Assembly (NCBI GenBank): GCA_015680685.1
Contig: MNCI01033649.1
Coordinates: forward strand, 82,687-146,686
Source of the DNA: Gnetum montanum
Taxonomy: Eukaryota > Streptophyta > Gnetopsida > Gnetales > Gnetaceae
Length of the DNA stretch: 64,000 nt
Direction of reading: 5' to 3'
Position numbers and translations under genes: made by a program. Positions 1-10,060 of the stretch are shown piece by piece (the stretch's first letter is position 1; each line of letters starts with the position of its first letter). A model generated the notes under the pieces. It did no database searches. It was not told where the DNA came from and saw only the letters and a program-made list of their open reading frames with translations.

Positions 1-159
1 TTACATTTTACACAACCACACGCCGCAACAGCACACACACATACTAACTACTGAGTTTATTTGGAGGTATCTGGGCCTTGGTGTTGCCAGAGACCAGCAG
101 GCACCTAAATCCTGTTCGAGGACACTAGTTGGCGGTCGCATCCCAAATGGTCGCCAACA
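1..159 (-). mobile_element. End of an LTR-like repeat (family C) inserted in a gag-protease element
   Basis: The first 159 bases are the reverse complement of the start of the repeat at 14256, so the same mobile sequence occurs twice in the window in opposite orientations. Both copies stop abruptly at the same end, CGCCAACA here and TGTTGGCG at 14256, while the DNA outside is unrelated. Here the outside DNA is the protease region of the family A element. The TG...CA termini are those of an LTR. Only the tip lies in the window, so its type (solo LTR or full element) and target duplication cannot be seen. Confidence 0.6.
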
Positions 160-420
160 ATAATGATGCCCTCCACAAATCCCAAGGGAATGGTAATGGA
201 CTGGTCTGCCAGCTCTTGTTGAATGTTGCTCTTCTTAAGTTGGGGCAGGTTCCAGGCTTGATACATCTCTCATGATATTAGGTTAACTTCGGAACTTGAG
301 TCAAGAAGAGCCTTATGTGGTTCATTCCCGATGACTTGGAGGTAAATTAAGGAACTTCTAGGGTTAGTTAGTTTCCTGGAAAGGTGGCCTACCTAGATCC
401 AGTTGGTTATGGTATGCATT
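160..420 (-). pseudogene. Retroviral-type aspartic protease remnant (family A)
   Basis: On the minus strand around 270-310 the translation reads LLDSSSEVNLI, the retroviral-type aspartic protease active-site segment, which normally has D-S/T-G. The Asp codon is at 300-302 and the glycine has become serine (GGT to AGT). A stop codon follows shortly after (reads LIS then TGA). The next segment resembles the protease core of the copy at 58930-59400. This enzyme would cut the Gag polyprotein during particle maturation; here it is inactive. It is cut off at 160 by the inserted repeat. Confidence 0.7.
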
Positions 421-1079
421 AACATAACCGTATGCATTAAGCTCTATTGTTGGATAGAAGGAAGCACCGAAGCCTTAATTGCTGGAGAGGCGAGTACAGA
501 CTCAACCGCTTGTTGTTGTGAGAGCTTTTCTAGGCTTTTGGTTCTAAAGAAAGGTCTTCTTTTCTTGCAGTTGTTAGAACTAGCAGCGGGTTGAATATTT
601 ACAGCTCTCGTGGCGTTATGTTGCTGCGGTTAGTGGGGAGTTCCCCTTGCATTGTTGGAGCAGGAGGTATGGGAACTATAGGTGGAAGAGAAGTGGATGG
701 ATTTGGAGGATGGAATGTGTGTGGAGTGTCTCCCAAAGGAGAAGGAGTCCTTCCAAAGTACTCCCAAACTTGGTAGTGAGGTTGGGGAGTTGTGTGACCC
801 ATGGAGTCACTTGGAAAAATCGACTATTGCACATAATAGCCATAAGAATCAGGTTGCCGGTAAGGGTACTGTTGTTTCGGTGGTGGCATCCCCCATGACT
901 ATGGGTATTTCCACTACTGATGTTGTCCAATGGGTTGTGGTGGAGTTCCACTTGGATAGTACGTTAACGGTTGGTGGAACTTCCTTGGGTTACCTTGGGG
1001 ATAAGGTAACCTTCAGGGTGTCTATCGTTGGTTAAGTCTTGGATTAAGTGCATACATCCTAGACTCTTGTAGATGTGAG

Positions 1080-2944
1080 ATGATTGGACAACATCCCTTA
1101 GGATGGTCATATTGGCAGATCTCACATCCACCATCATTGTTTGTGTCTGAGTCCACAACCACATCGGAGATAGTTATTTTCCCCTTACCCTTGTCACATG
1201 CAAGGCCTGAATCTCTCCACTTTTTCTTATCTTTGTCACTACTTCATTCCACCTTAGACTCCTCTACAATTTTCAAAACATTTTCAAGTCTAGAGTCTAA
1301 GGAATCCCACAATTGATCCACCTTTGCCGATACTTCTGTTGTTAGATTTTAAAGTGACAAGGTTTTTCTATTCACCAATTCTTCGAATGGTGACTCATCC
1401 TCCTCATCACAAAATCTCACTCCCTTCTTTCGAAGGGAGGGATCGTGGTTATATTCTTCCGTGCTTTCCCTTTTTCATAGCTCACCTTCTTCTTTGGCTA
1501 CTTTCTCCAACAAGCGATGAATTTCATGGGCTCTAAGTTCTGATAGTCTCCCTTGGGCATAAGTCCTAAGGGTTCTCCTAGTCTCATGTCTTAGCCCATC
1601 TATGATGTGGTGGAATTGATCCCACTATGTGTAACCATGGCCCGAGCAACAATGTAACAATGCGTAGTAGCGGCCCATGGAAGTATTTAAGGGTTCATGA
1701 GTACCTTGCTTCCATCCTTGGATCTGCTTACACAAATTAGACACTCTGGAGTATGTTTGATACTTATCGTTGAAGAGTTTTAACATCGTACTCCACCTCC
1801 TGATGGTTTCCGGCTCTAAGGACCGATACCAACTCTTTGCTTCCTTAATGAGTGTCATGGGAAACAACTTAAGTTTTTGCCACTCATTCTTTATGTTCTG
1901 CAAGGTGCAAGCATCATGGAATACCTGTAAATGATGTTGTGGATCCGCGTTGTATCCCCCTTTGAAGCGTGGGATATTTTTCATGTCTAAGCACTTGATC
2001 CGACTATCTTTTAAATGCCTTGTTGATATTATCACTGCCTCCATTATATTCAACATGCTTCGGGTTGCAAGTAGGGACTCATCATGATCATCTCTTTCAT
2101 GATGTCTATGATGTCTACGTTATTCCCTACTTTCCCTTCATTCATGCCCTTGTCCTCTCTCTCGACTTCCCTGTCGAGGTCTCTCATTCTGTCTGCCTCT
2201 ATCCTCACCATTATGCTCTCTATGGCTGCGCCCAGAGGTGGAAGGAGAGGGTGAATGATGTGAAGAAGGGGAAGAAGAAGGAGAACCATCGCCATGATGA
2301 TGCTTCTTACCTTCTCTTCGGCTGCTATGGCCCTGATTGTGATGATGATCTAAGTGCCAGTCCTTGTTATGTGTTGTTGTTCCCTCAGTGAATAGTTGGC
2401 GTTCACAGGGATCAGAACCAAGGTTGTGTATCATGGATCGTAGGTTTTAATACCCCACCTCCTCACTTTCATTAGGAGGGGGAACACCATTCGATAGAGA
2501 ACCCTTTATAAGTAGTTCACCATCTCCGATTTCACTTAGGACGTGCAGGACCTCTTTGCCCTTCAACAGTGTATGTTGGCTCTCCTGCCTTGAGTCCCTT
2601 ATACATTGTGTGGCTATGGGATGATAATCCCTTGTGTCAAAATCTACCACAACGTATTCAACATAAAGCTGTGTCATGCCAATCTGTGCCAAAGCACGGA
2701 GGAGCATGTTTAGGATTGACCGATTTGGGAGTAACACTATGTTACCTTGCAAATCTCTTCATCACAGCTATTCATCCTAATGGATGATAAAGGTAAAGTT
2801 AGGTATATACTCATCGGGATGAGTATATACTACCCAGTATTGCTAAGGAACTGGTGGATTTTGGTTATGTGTTTTGGATTGCCAACTGTTCTTTGTATGA
2901 TCCCTAGGTGGTGTATTGCTCTTGTGAGAAGAAGAAGAAGACAT
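1080..2944 (-). pseudogene. Gag polyprotein remnant (family A, copy 1)
   Basis: Gag forms the retrotransposon particle. The minus-strand frame starts at the ATG at 2944 (MSSSS...), runs through a Ser/His/Arg-rich segment (about 2140-2430) and then the retrotransposon gag core (1625-2056). That core has the usual aromatic pattern of the family (for example EAKSWYRSLEP and the Gln/Lys-rich stretch before it). It ends in a zinc knuckle at 1088-1126 of the form CX2CX3HX4C. The frame is broken by several stops and frameshifts. It lies directly behind the LTR and primer site, as gag should. The intact-looking ORFs on the opposite strand here are only shadows. Confidence 0.8.
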
Positions 2945-3067
2945 GGTCTCTTATTCGGTGTGCTATTTAACCGTTATAAATTTTCCATTTAATTAACCCT
3001 AAGGTTTGTTTAAGCTCCCAACAATGTGAATGATCTCTTATGTTCTACTTAGCGCACAAACACTTAG

Positions 3068-3085
3068 TCCCCGACAACAGTGCCA
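3068..3085 (-). other. Primer binding site, tRNA-Asp type
   Basis: On the minus strand TGGCACTGTTGTCGGGGA begins one base after the LTR end (CA). It is complementary, with a few mismatches, to the 3' end of plant tRNA-Asp (perfect form TGGCGCCGTTGCCGGGGA). It primes minus-strand DNA synthesis. Its position marks the LTR at 3087-3870 as a 5' LTR. Confidence 0.8.
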
Positions 3086-3086
3086 A

Positions 3087-3870
3087 TGATGAGTGGCGAG
3101 GTACCCCTACACTCAACCATACGAATACGAGCGTAACGTGCGTGATCCGGTCAAACTTCGTAGACTAAGTGCCTACACACCTCATGGAACACTTAAGGTT
3201 AATTATTTGTTGTCTTCCCATACTTACTTGTATTTTTCACGGTGTATGGTTAAGTAAGTCTGAGGTATATGATTTTTATAGCTTTTTCTGTTTTATCTCC
3301 TATGCTGAAAGGTAAAGGGTTGAAGAAACTAATTAACTAACTTTAACTAACGAACTAAGTCTAAATTAACCTAGCGTCAGCATCCGTTCTCACTTACCAT
3401 ACACACCCTAAACCAATGCAACCATGGTTACCAAATGCTAGTCGTTGCTGGGATCACCATGCGTAACGCACGTGCTCGAAGCGGTCGTACTGAGGCACTT
3501 AACTAATAAAGCAATTAAATGACAAATAATAAATAACAGTAAATAAAATCCTAATTAGCCTATTCCATGCACTGCAAGGTTTATCCAAGAAGTTCATCTT
3601 TATTGTCGTACACAAACTTGTGTTCAGGTACAATGTTTGCTTGAATAAAGATCCGTTCACTTTAGAGTTCCTACTACGGGCACATGGAAAATATTTTATC
3701 TCTGGAGTGATCAATCTGCCATAGTTTCGCTACGGTCTAAGCCTAGGATGGGAAACAAGGGAGAGCCACCTCTTATTTATAGATATGACGGCGCACCGCG
3801 ATATCGCAGGGGAAGACACGATATCGTGAGGGATGTGATATTGTGGCCCATGTGATATCGCATCCCATCA
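3087..3870 (-). repeat. 5' LTR of family A element, copy 1 (784 bp)
   Basis: On the minus strand it runs from TGATGGGATG (3870) to ...CTCATCA (3087) and is followed by the primer site. It aligns along its length with the LTRs at 56197-57024, 62140-62967, 10852-11694 and 19504-20313. It contains a TATA box (3775-3781 on the minus strand) with a cluster of GATATC palindromes upstream (3797-3863). It carries many substitutions relative to the others, so the insertion is old. Confidence 0.85.
3775..3863 (-). promoter_or_regulatory. LTR promoter: TATA box preceded by GATATC palindromes
   Basis: On the minus strand TATAAATAAGA (TATA box 3775-3781) is preceded within ~90 bases by four GATATC-type palindromes: two perfect CGATATCG-type cores, one GATATCA form and one degenerate ATATC form, spaced about 20 bases apart. 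The same arrangement, with a different repeat number, occurs in every family A LTR in the window. This suggests a cis-element cluster in U3. No binding factor can be named from sequence alone. Confidence 0.55.
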
Positions 3871-4620
3871 GTTGGATATCCTAACACTCCACCATACAAG
3901 TCATGAGTGAATATGCACAACTAGATCATAATCCATGGATGGATAATGTGAGTATGCTAGAAGTTGATAATCATTTCGTGACTTTGTCTTCCCACTTCGA
4001 GTTAGTGAAATCTTGATGTTGTTGGCTCATGTTACTCCCATGCATATTGAAAATGAAAAATGAAAATAAATTCTTAAGTCTAAACAATGATAGAAATGTA
4101 AATCTACTCTATCCTATGGCGATAAGCAACTATTCTTAGCTGCTTGTAAACGTCTTGGGCTCACGTAACCATCACTGGGTTACCAAGTGTTATGCTACTA
4201 AGAGAACTAAGCAATAACACTACTAGGATTACCAAATGATTACACATATATGCTCCAAAGCAATCATACTCATTCCGCCTTACTAGTAAACATAAAAAGT
4301 AAAGTATTTCTGAAATGTAAAGAACTATACTAAAGTAAACAGATTAAAAAAATTACAATTAAACTAAGTAAAAAAATTAGCTAAGTATAATAAAGAAACT
4401 AAGTGGATGCTACAATGACGATATGCAATCTCAATCTTTATTGTCGTTTATGAACTATGTCCAAGTACAATCCACTTGAATAAAGATTTCTCTTAGGGTG
4501 TAATGAAAGTTGTCTCGCTTATGCAACCAAGTGTGGGTATTTAAAATGCCTCACAACTCCCAATACATTGTATCAATGATGACATAGGTAGAGCTACGAT
4601 ATCATGGATAACCCTTGCAG
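3871..4620 (-). repeat. Diverged LTR fragment related to family A
   Basis: This gene-free stretch shares ordered, diverged landmarks with the family A LTR. They are the 'lacks-a-TSD' CTTTATTGTCG...CTTGAATAAAGAT block (around 4437-4490, compare 3599-3650), a GGTTACCAA...CACTGGGTTACC block (4170-4200), and an AT-rich middle. On the minus strand a TTTAAATACCC motif near 4540 sits where the TATA box is in the other LTRs. No ends or target duplication could be fixed, so this is probably a truncated or solo LTR of a related subfamily lying head-to-tail with copy 1. Confidence 0.55.
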
Positions 4621-4701
4621 AAAAATTGATGATGTTTTTAAGAGTACAAATAATGTTAAAATGCCTTAAAATACCATATTTTCTTTTTAAAATTTTATTA
4701 G

Positions 4702-4742
4702 TTTATTTTATGCTAAAGCTAAAAAAAATGTCTTTATTTATT
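4702..4742 (-). terminator. Candidate polyadenylation signals of the glycosyltransferase
   Basis: On the minus strand AATAAA occurs at 4737-4742 and 4733-4738 (overlapping) and again at 4702-4707, about 170-210 bases beyond the stop codon at 4912. This is a normal 3' UTR length for a plant gene. The surrounding DNA is AT-rich, so chance occurrence is possible. Confidence 0.45.
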
Positions 4743-4911
4743 TTATGCTAAACGCGTTGGAACCTTTTATAGAAAAATGTAATTTAAAACAGCTCACACG
4801 CGGTGATAAATCCAAATTCCAACTTGGACCCGCTTACAAACAAAAACGAGTAGTCTGTCTATGCACATCCCTAATTTTCCAACTTTTAAAACATTCCCAG
4901 CGGACAGAGTC

Positions 4912-6857
4912 TCAGGGGCGCTGCTTCCACATTGCTGCAACATCCTCGACAGACGCAAACGACGATCCCGCAGGAGCAGCGATAGCAGCATTGGCGCTGC
5001 AGCTCAGCTTCTCCATGTTCAATCTCACCGACGTCTCCGTCATGAGCTGCCGCACAGACCTCTCTATTTCGTCTCTGTCGTACTCGTACACGAACGATCC
5101 GTCTGGGTAGGAGCAGCAGGATCTGGGTGTCATGCGCAGGCCCACCTTGAGCTGCTTCTCCACAAGAAACGCATTCATTTTCTGCTCTGCTAGTAGAGGC
5201 CACGCCAGAACAGGAACACCGCAAACGATGGCCTCCAGAACCGAGTTCCAGCCACAGTGTGATACGAAGCCTCCCGTGGACGGATGCCTCAGGATCTGCA
5301 CCTGCGGAGCCCACGACGTGAAAATGAGGCCCTGCCCACTGTTCTTCATCTTCCCCGCAAATCCTTCCGGCAACAGCATCTCCGGCGGATCCGACTCCGG
5401 AGACTCGGTTCCAGCGAGCAGCACCAGCGGCCTCCCCAAAACCCACAAAAATCTGTGCCCGCTTGCTTCAAGAGCGTGTGCCAGCTCCCGGGTCTGCTCC
5501 CCGCTCAGTCTGCCCATGCTCCCGAAGCATACGTATAACACAGACTTGGACGGTTGCAGATCCAGCCACTGCAAGCATTCATTCTTTTCTTCGGTCGTCT
5601 CCTGTGGTACTTTTTCTGAAACTGATATTAAAATGTTATTGAGTCACTGAAATTAAAATCTTAGTGAATTGGTCGATCTTCTAGATGAGTGAAATATATA
5701 AAATTGACAGTGAAATCCATAGATCGTCTTGATAACTGAAATCTACGAAATTAAAATTGAAATTTTATTTAGTCCAGAGTCTCTCGGATAGTAGAAATAT
5801 ACACAAGTTTTTGAAATATCATAAAGAATGAAAGAAATCAACTAGATTTATAACCGTAATATCTATGTTTCAATGCAATTGTAAAAAAAAATTAATGTTT
5901 CTGTTCAGTACTATTCATATTGCACAGTGCTCATATGATATGAGGTTCAAAACACTATTAGCAAAAAGCACTGGGGGACATTTTTAACGGTAAAATATAT
6001 ATCATATGAGTTTTCAAAACATTCTTAACAAAATTACCGAGTGTTTCAGGTAACCTCTCTAACAGTGAGGATTGAACCAGAGGACCCACTGCGCAGTAAA
6101 CTTTGTCGTCCAGATCCTCGACAACTTTTCCTTGTTTCAGCGTTGTGAGCGACAGCGGCTCAATTTCCTGGCACGTGTTAATGAGAAAGCCGTGTGCGTT
6201 ACGGATCTTGACGCAGTGATCCAGAAACCATTGGAAACGAAATGATGACGGATCTCGCATGCTATCCGACATGTCCTTCATTTGCATTTCAGGCAGTCCC
6301 GGAATGGAAATCGGCGACTCTTCTGCGTCTTTGACGATTTCTTGCCATTTCTCTGCGAAAACGGGCATGTGTAACATAAGGCACAGCAACGAGGCGCCTG
6401 AAACGTAGAATACATAGATGGGGATTTGGAACTTCTGAGGGATTTCAAAGAACGTCGAGCCCAAGAAATCGCAGATGAAAGCGGATATTTCAGCACCGCC
6501 ATATTCTCTGATTTCGCAACGCAGGGCTTCTTCCAGCAGAGGCCTGCTCTTATCCTCTAAAAGAGCCCATTTCTGAAACACTGAGATTTCGGAGTTGTGC
6601 TGAACTTTGGGCGATGGCAGCTGCCTGAAGTTGATTTTCTTGCTGCTGTTGTTGAAAGTGAGGCGATTGCTGTAATCTGCAACGAACTGCTGCGGAACAG
6701 TCCAGTCTGCCGTTATGACCGTAACAGATAGTCCGTGATAAGCACAGAATCTCTTGGCTAGCTCCATCATGGGTATAAAATGCCCCAGTCCTGGCCCAGG
6801 AAACATTACTACCCTCTTCTCAGATTTCTCCCTTGTTCTTGCTTCAGCTGACGCCAT
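4912..6857 (-). CDS. UDP-glycosyltransferase, family 1 (plant secondary metabolism type), two exons
   Basis: Transfers a sugar from a UDP-sugar to a small lipophilic acceptor in the cytosol (family knowledge). Exon 1 is 6857-6038, exon 2 is 5615-4912, and the 422-bp intron is 6037-5616. The donor reads G|GTAATT and the acceptor TTTCAG, and phase 1 is kept across the join. The spliced protein is 507 residues, usual for the family. The N-terminal domain has the catalytic His26 (in GPGLGHF) and the partner Asp130 (in FICDF). The C-terminal domain has LDLQP (291-295), VLYVCFGS and the 44-residue PSPG box at 375-418, with HCGWNS at 393-398. The box ends Glu-Gln, and the terminal Gln usually goes with glucose. 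The ATG sits in GCCATGG with a TATA box 50 bases upstream. No stops or frameshifts are seen. By overall look it is nearest the UGT71/72/88 group; acceptor unknown. It stands alone between retrotransposons. Confidence 0.93.
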
Positions 6858-6906
6858 GGCTTGCTAATCGTGGTTGCAGCTTGCAAGAATATTACCGATG
6901 CCAAAG

Positions 6907-6913
6907 ATTTATA
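6907..6913 (-). promoter_or_regulatory. TATA box of the glycosyltransferase gene
   Basis: On the minus strand GCTATAAATC places TATAAAT 50 bases upstream of the ATG at 6857, predicting a transcript start near 6880 and a short 5' leader. It supports the chosen start. No further promoter element was recognised with confidence. Confidence 0.65.
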
Positions 6914-8837
6914 GCCTAGCCTAGCCTACGTCCGCTTGCAATGGCCATACTTCATCGTTGATCAAATTTTATAACCACTGTGTGTGAATGTTCTAGGTTA
7001 ACACGGCATGTCAAATGGAGTGTGTGACTGAGTGATAAGCTCTGCATCAAAAGAAAGAATCTGATTTGTGGAAGGAGGATTCATGATTCTGAACGTGTTT
7101 GGGTACGTGTGCCTCAAGAATAAGTGGGGCTGGGTTTGTAGGTGGGGATGTGATAGAAAAAATTTAAATATATTAATCTTTATAAAAAATTAAATCTCAT
7201 ATATCATAAAAAACCATTGTAGAATATAGAACACGTACAATGTAAATCCAAAATGTTGTTAATGCTTAATTTCAAAAAGATTGCAATATCACCATTACAT
7301 TGAGAAAATTTGCAAAGGTATGGAGAGCATAGAATAGGTATCCTTGCTCAAAACATATAATTTTTGCAACAACCAAACTGACAGCAATAAAATGAAACCC
7401 TTTTGTTACTCAATCCAATCTTTTTAAAAATGAAATTAAGCCTCAAGCCTTAACCAAATTTATAACAAATCACGTCTGCTAATACTTTTGTTCATCCATG
7501 ATGTGTATAGGGTCATGTTGAAGACAAACAGATTACAAGAAGATACAACTTAACTAAACTAGGCACAGCCGAGTAACTCACCTCACTTATGGTGATTGAA
7601 AACCTTTCGCACAAGAAGGAATTGGCACTAGTCATGAAGGGGAAAGTAAAACCAGAGCGCCAATGGCCATATGCTGGTGGGCTTGATGGGCCCATAAGCA
7701 AACAGATTTTTTAAAAAAGGTTGAACAAGTATTCATCCGTCATCGTGTTCGTGACCCTGTTTTGTTTTTTCTTTTTTCAGCGGAGATACGAGAAAAAGAG
7801 CAAGAAGCAGCAATGACCAATAAACACGCGTGAATGAGTGAGTCATAGCGGAACCGTTGACGCTCCCAAAGGCCAATCCATGCAAACGCAATGTTTACCT
7901 CGCAGGCCCCGTTCCAAACTTGATTTCCGTCTGACCCAAACTTGGCCCTTCGGCCTTCGGTTACCAAAGTAGCCCTTTGTGATTTCCCTGTGTTTGTTTA
8001 TTCATTCGTACTCCCTATTTTCTGTAGTCTGTGTCATGCCGATGCCGTGGTTGCTTGCTGGCCACTTAACAATGAAACGAAGTTTCTGGGAAGATTCAGA
8101 GCAGGAGAAGACTAGTATGATTTTAATGCACATGGAGAACAAGACAATAATAATATGAGGTAAGGCAAGGCGACCATTTCAATGTATATGGACAGATACA
8201 GACAAAATTTCATTGAAAATTATGCAATACGTACTCATGGCGGATTTAATACGCTAATGCACTTTTGTAGCGAACAGTTTGTGAAAATTTACCCGGAATT
8301 GCGAATCTCCGATGCATAGGTGATAAGAGATCCAAATTTACCTGGAATTGCGAATCTCCGATGCATAGGTGATAAGAGATCCATTCATTTACATTTGTTA
8401 ATCTGCAATTTTATCATGGCTTGTAAACCAATTGGAGGTCCGGTCACCCAAGTTCTTATCGACTTCTGAACCAAAAACGTCTGCAAACTGAACCTGGTTA
8501 CTGGACAAGACGATAATGATTACCACGTGGAGCGTTTTTATTCGGTAACCCTTGACAAAGAAATTTGGCATCTTACGAAGCGTCTTAATATAGGACCTGG
8601 TCCCATTTGTCTTGAAAAGACAGGGCTGACTCTTTGTGCTGTCCAACTTGCATATGCTAGATAAAATAATGCAATTGTGTCAGTTTTTGCGAAAAGCACT
8701 AGCCCAGACGGACATGGTTAAGTCTGTTCTCTTAGTGTCTAAAGGAATCTATGATATGGTTAGTGGACATTCTCACCATGATGTATGTTAAGAGAAACCA
8801 TGATTGGCATGCATGATGTTCATTTTATCATCATGGG
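6914..8837. other. Upstream region of the glycosyltransferase, no gene recognised
   Basis: About 1.9 kb between the promoter and the family B element. Base composition from 7740 to 8700 is less AT-rich than the later AT-rich blocks and looks single-copy within the window. Short ORFs at 7740-7967 and 8398-8646 (minus strand) match no family I recognise. The only structural feature is the 49-bp tandem duplication at 8285-8382. Promoter elements of the glycosyltransferase may lie in the first few hundred bases. Confidence 0.5.
8285..8382. repeat. Tandem duplication, 49 bp x 2
   Basis: The unit starting AAATTTACC(C/T)GGAATTGCG occurs at 8285-8333 and again at 8334-8382, directly adjacent, with one visible mismatch (C/T). 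Such a near-perfect copy implies a recent event, in contrast to the decayed transposons around it. Confidence 0.9.
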
Positions 8838-9742
8838 TGTTGATGTCAATCTCGCCTATTTTAGGCAAGGGCCATAATCAACAATCTCAATCTTCAACAA
8901 ACTATTGATTATGCTAAGAAAGAGAATGAGATTGATATCTACAATTAGCCTTTGTCAATTCAATACATATGTTTAAAGAATTACAAACCCTACCAATACC
9001 TCAATTGAATTAAGCATTTTATAATGACTCTAAGAAAAAAAGAACTCAACAATAGCATTGCCTTATTCTCTATAAACAATATTTAACAACCCTAGGATGC
9101 CATCTACATTCTCCTATTTCTAGTAGTTGTGTGGCTGAGCTATTCTTTGTAATAACATTTACAATATTGGTCTAGCACTTGCATTGCCTCATAATATGTT
9201 GATCTCTCTAAATATTAATTTACTAAATACCTTATTTATTAAAAAAACCATTTTTGGATTTCGTTTCTTGTACATTATGTAAATTAAGATCCCTATCACA
9301 CAAGTTTTGTAGTTAAAAATACCTCTTTCACCTATTTTTGATCATCTAAACTATTAATTAAGAAAAATTGCTTTGACGTCCAAAAATGAACTGACAGTTA
9401 ACCTTATTTTTTTGTGGTAACCAACAACAGGACATGAATCATTGATGGCAGACATTACATGGGGAGGTGGTGCAGGGCTTACCTGGAAAACATCAACTAC
9501 AATCAACATGTGGCAAAAACAAAACTATAAAGGTGGTAGACATGGGGATGAGTTGCATAATGGTTGAGGGAGGTGGATGACGTGATAGTTGTGGTAGTAG
9601 GGTTCTTCTCTCTTCTAGTGGGTAGCCCTCTCTTTCCCTACGATGGTAGGCTAGAACATGGACAATAGGCTAGAACGTGGGCCATTACATGTAGTGTGGG
9701 CAAAATTGATGCCACTGACGGTGGACATAGTGGGCTACAACC

Positions 9743-9750
9743 TATAAAAG
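9743..9750 (+). promoter_or_regulatory. TATA box of family B 5' LTR
   Basis: TATAAAAG lies about 905 bases into the LTR. The same motif sits at the matching place in the 3' LTR (26462-26469), also followed by AAATTAGAAGCA. This conservation suggests the retrotransposon promoter, giving U3 of ~0.9 kb and R-U5 of ~1.5 kb. Confidence 0.6.
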
Positions 9751-10060
9751 AGCTCAAAAATTAGAAGCACTAGGTGTGGGGGTGTGGGGAATTAGGGTCT
9801 CTAGGTAAACAGATCCAGTGTTCTTCTTCCTGTCTGACGAGGTAGTGTAAAACAATCTATAGCAAAAGGCAGTCAGTAGTGGTGGACATGTATGGCAGAC
9901 AACAATGCATCAGGTTCTATTTCGTGGATGTGTATGGTAGACAATAGTGCATTAGGTTTTGTTTTCTTGTTCTAAATGGTGGCATTGGCTACTACATGTG
10001 GGAGAGACATTTACAGCATGCAGAGACCTCTGCAACATGCATCAGGTAGTTGCCTTCTCT

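Larger units (their letters stand above)
160..3870 (-). mobile_element. Family A Ty3/gypsy element, 5' part (LTR, primer site, gag, protease)
   Basis: Read on the minus strand the order is LTR (3870 to 3087), tRNA-Asp-type primer site, gag, then aspartic protease, where the sequence is broken by the repeat at 1-159. The layout and sequence match the complete element at 56197-62967 and the plus-strand copy at 10852-20313. No reverse transcriptase, RNase H or integrase is seen because the element leaves the window. The gag and protease reading frames carry stops and frameshifts, so this copy is dead. The tRNA-Asp primer site is known from Athila-type elements; that assignment is an inference. 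Confidence 0.85.

Noticed and set aside
2020-2391. Plus-strand ORF of 123 codons
   Set aside because: It is antisense to the family A gag (Ser/His-rich part), and a similar ghost frame exists at 61184-61441 for the same reason.
4886-5446. Overlapping ORFs on both strands (4886-5446 minus, 5132-5650 plus, 4745-5110 plus) in the glycosyltransferase exon 2
   Set aside because: Shadows of the real frame 5615-4912, which carries the PSPG box. GC-rich exon codons leave other frames open.
5958-6037. Extension of exon 1 coding to a stop at 5958
   Set aside because: A G|GTAATT donor at 6037 and a TTTCAG acceptor at 5616 join two family-conserved parts in phase; residues after 6038 in the read-through do not resemble the family.
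8398-8646. 82-codon minus-strand ORF as a gene
   Set aside because: No recognised family, no promoter or neighbours to support it; could be chance.
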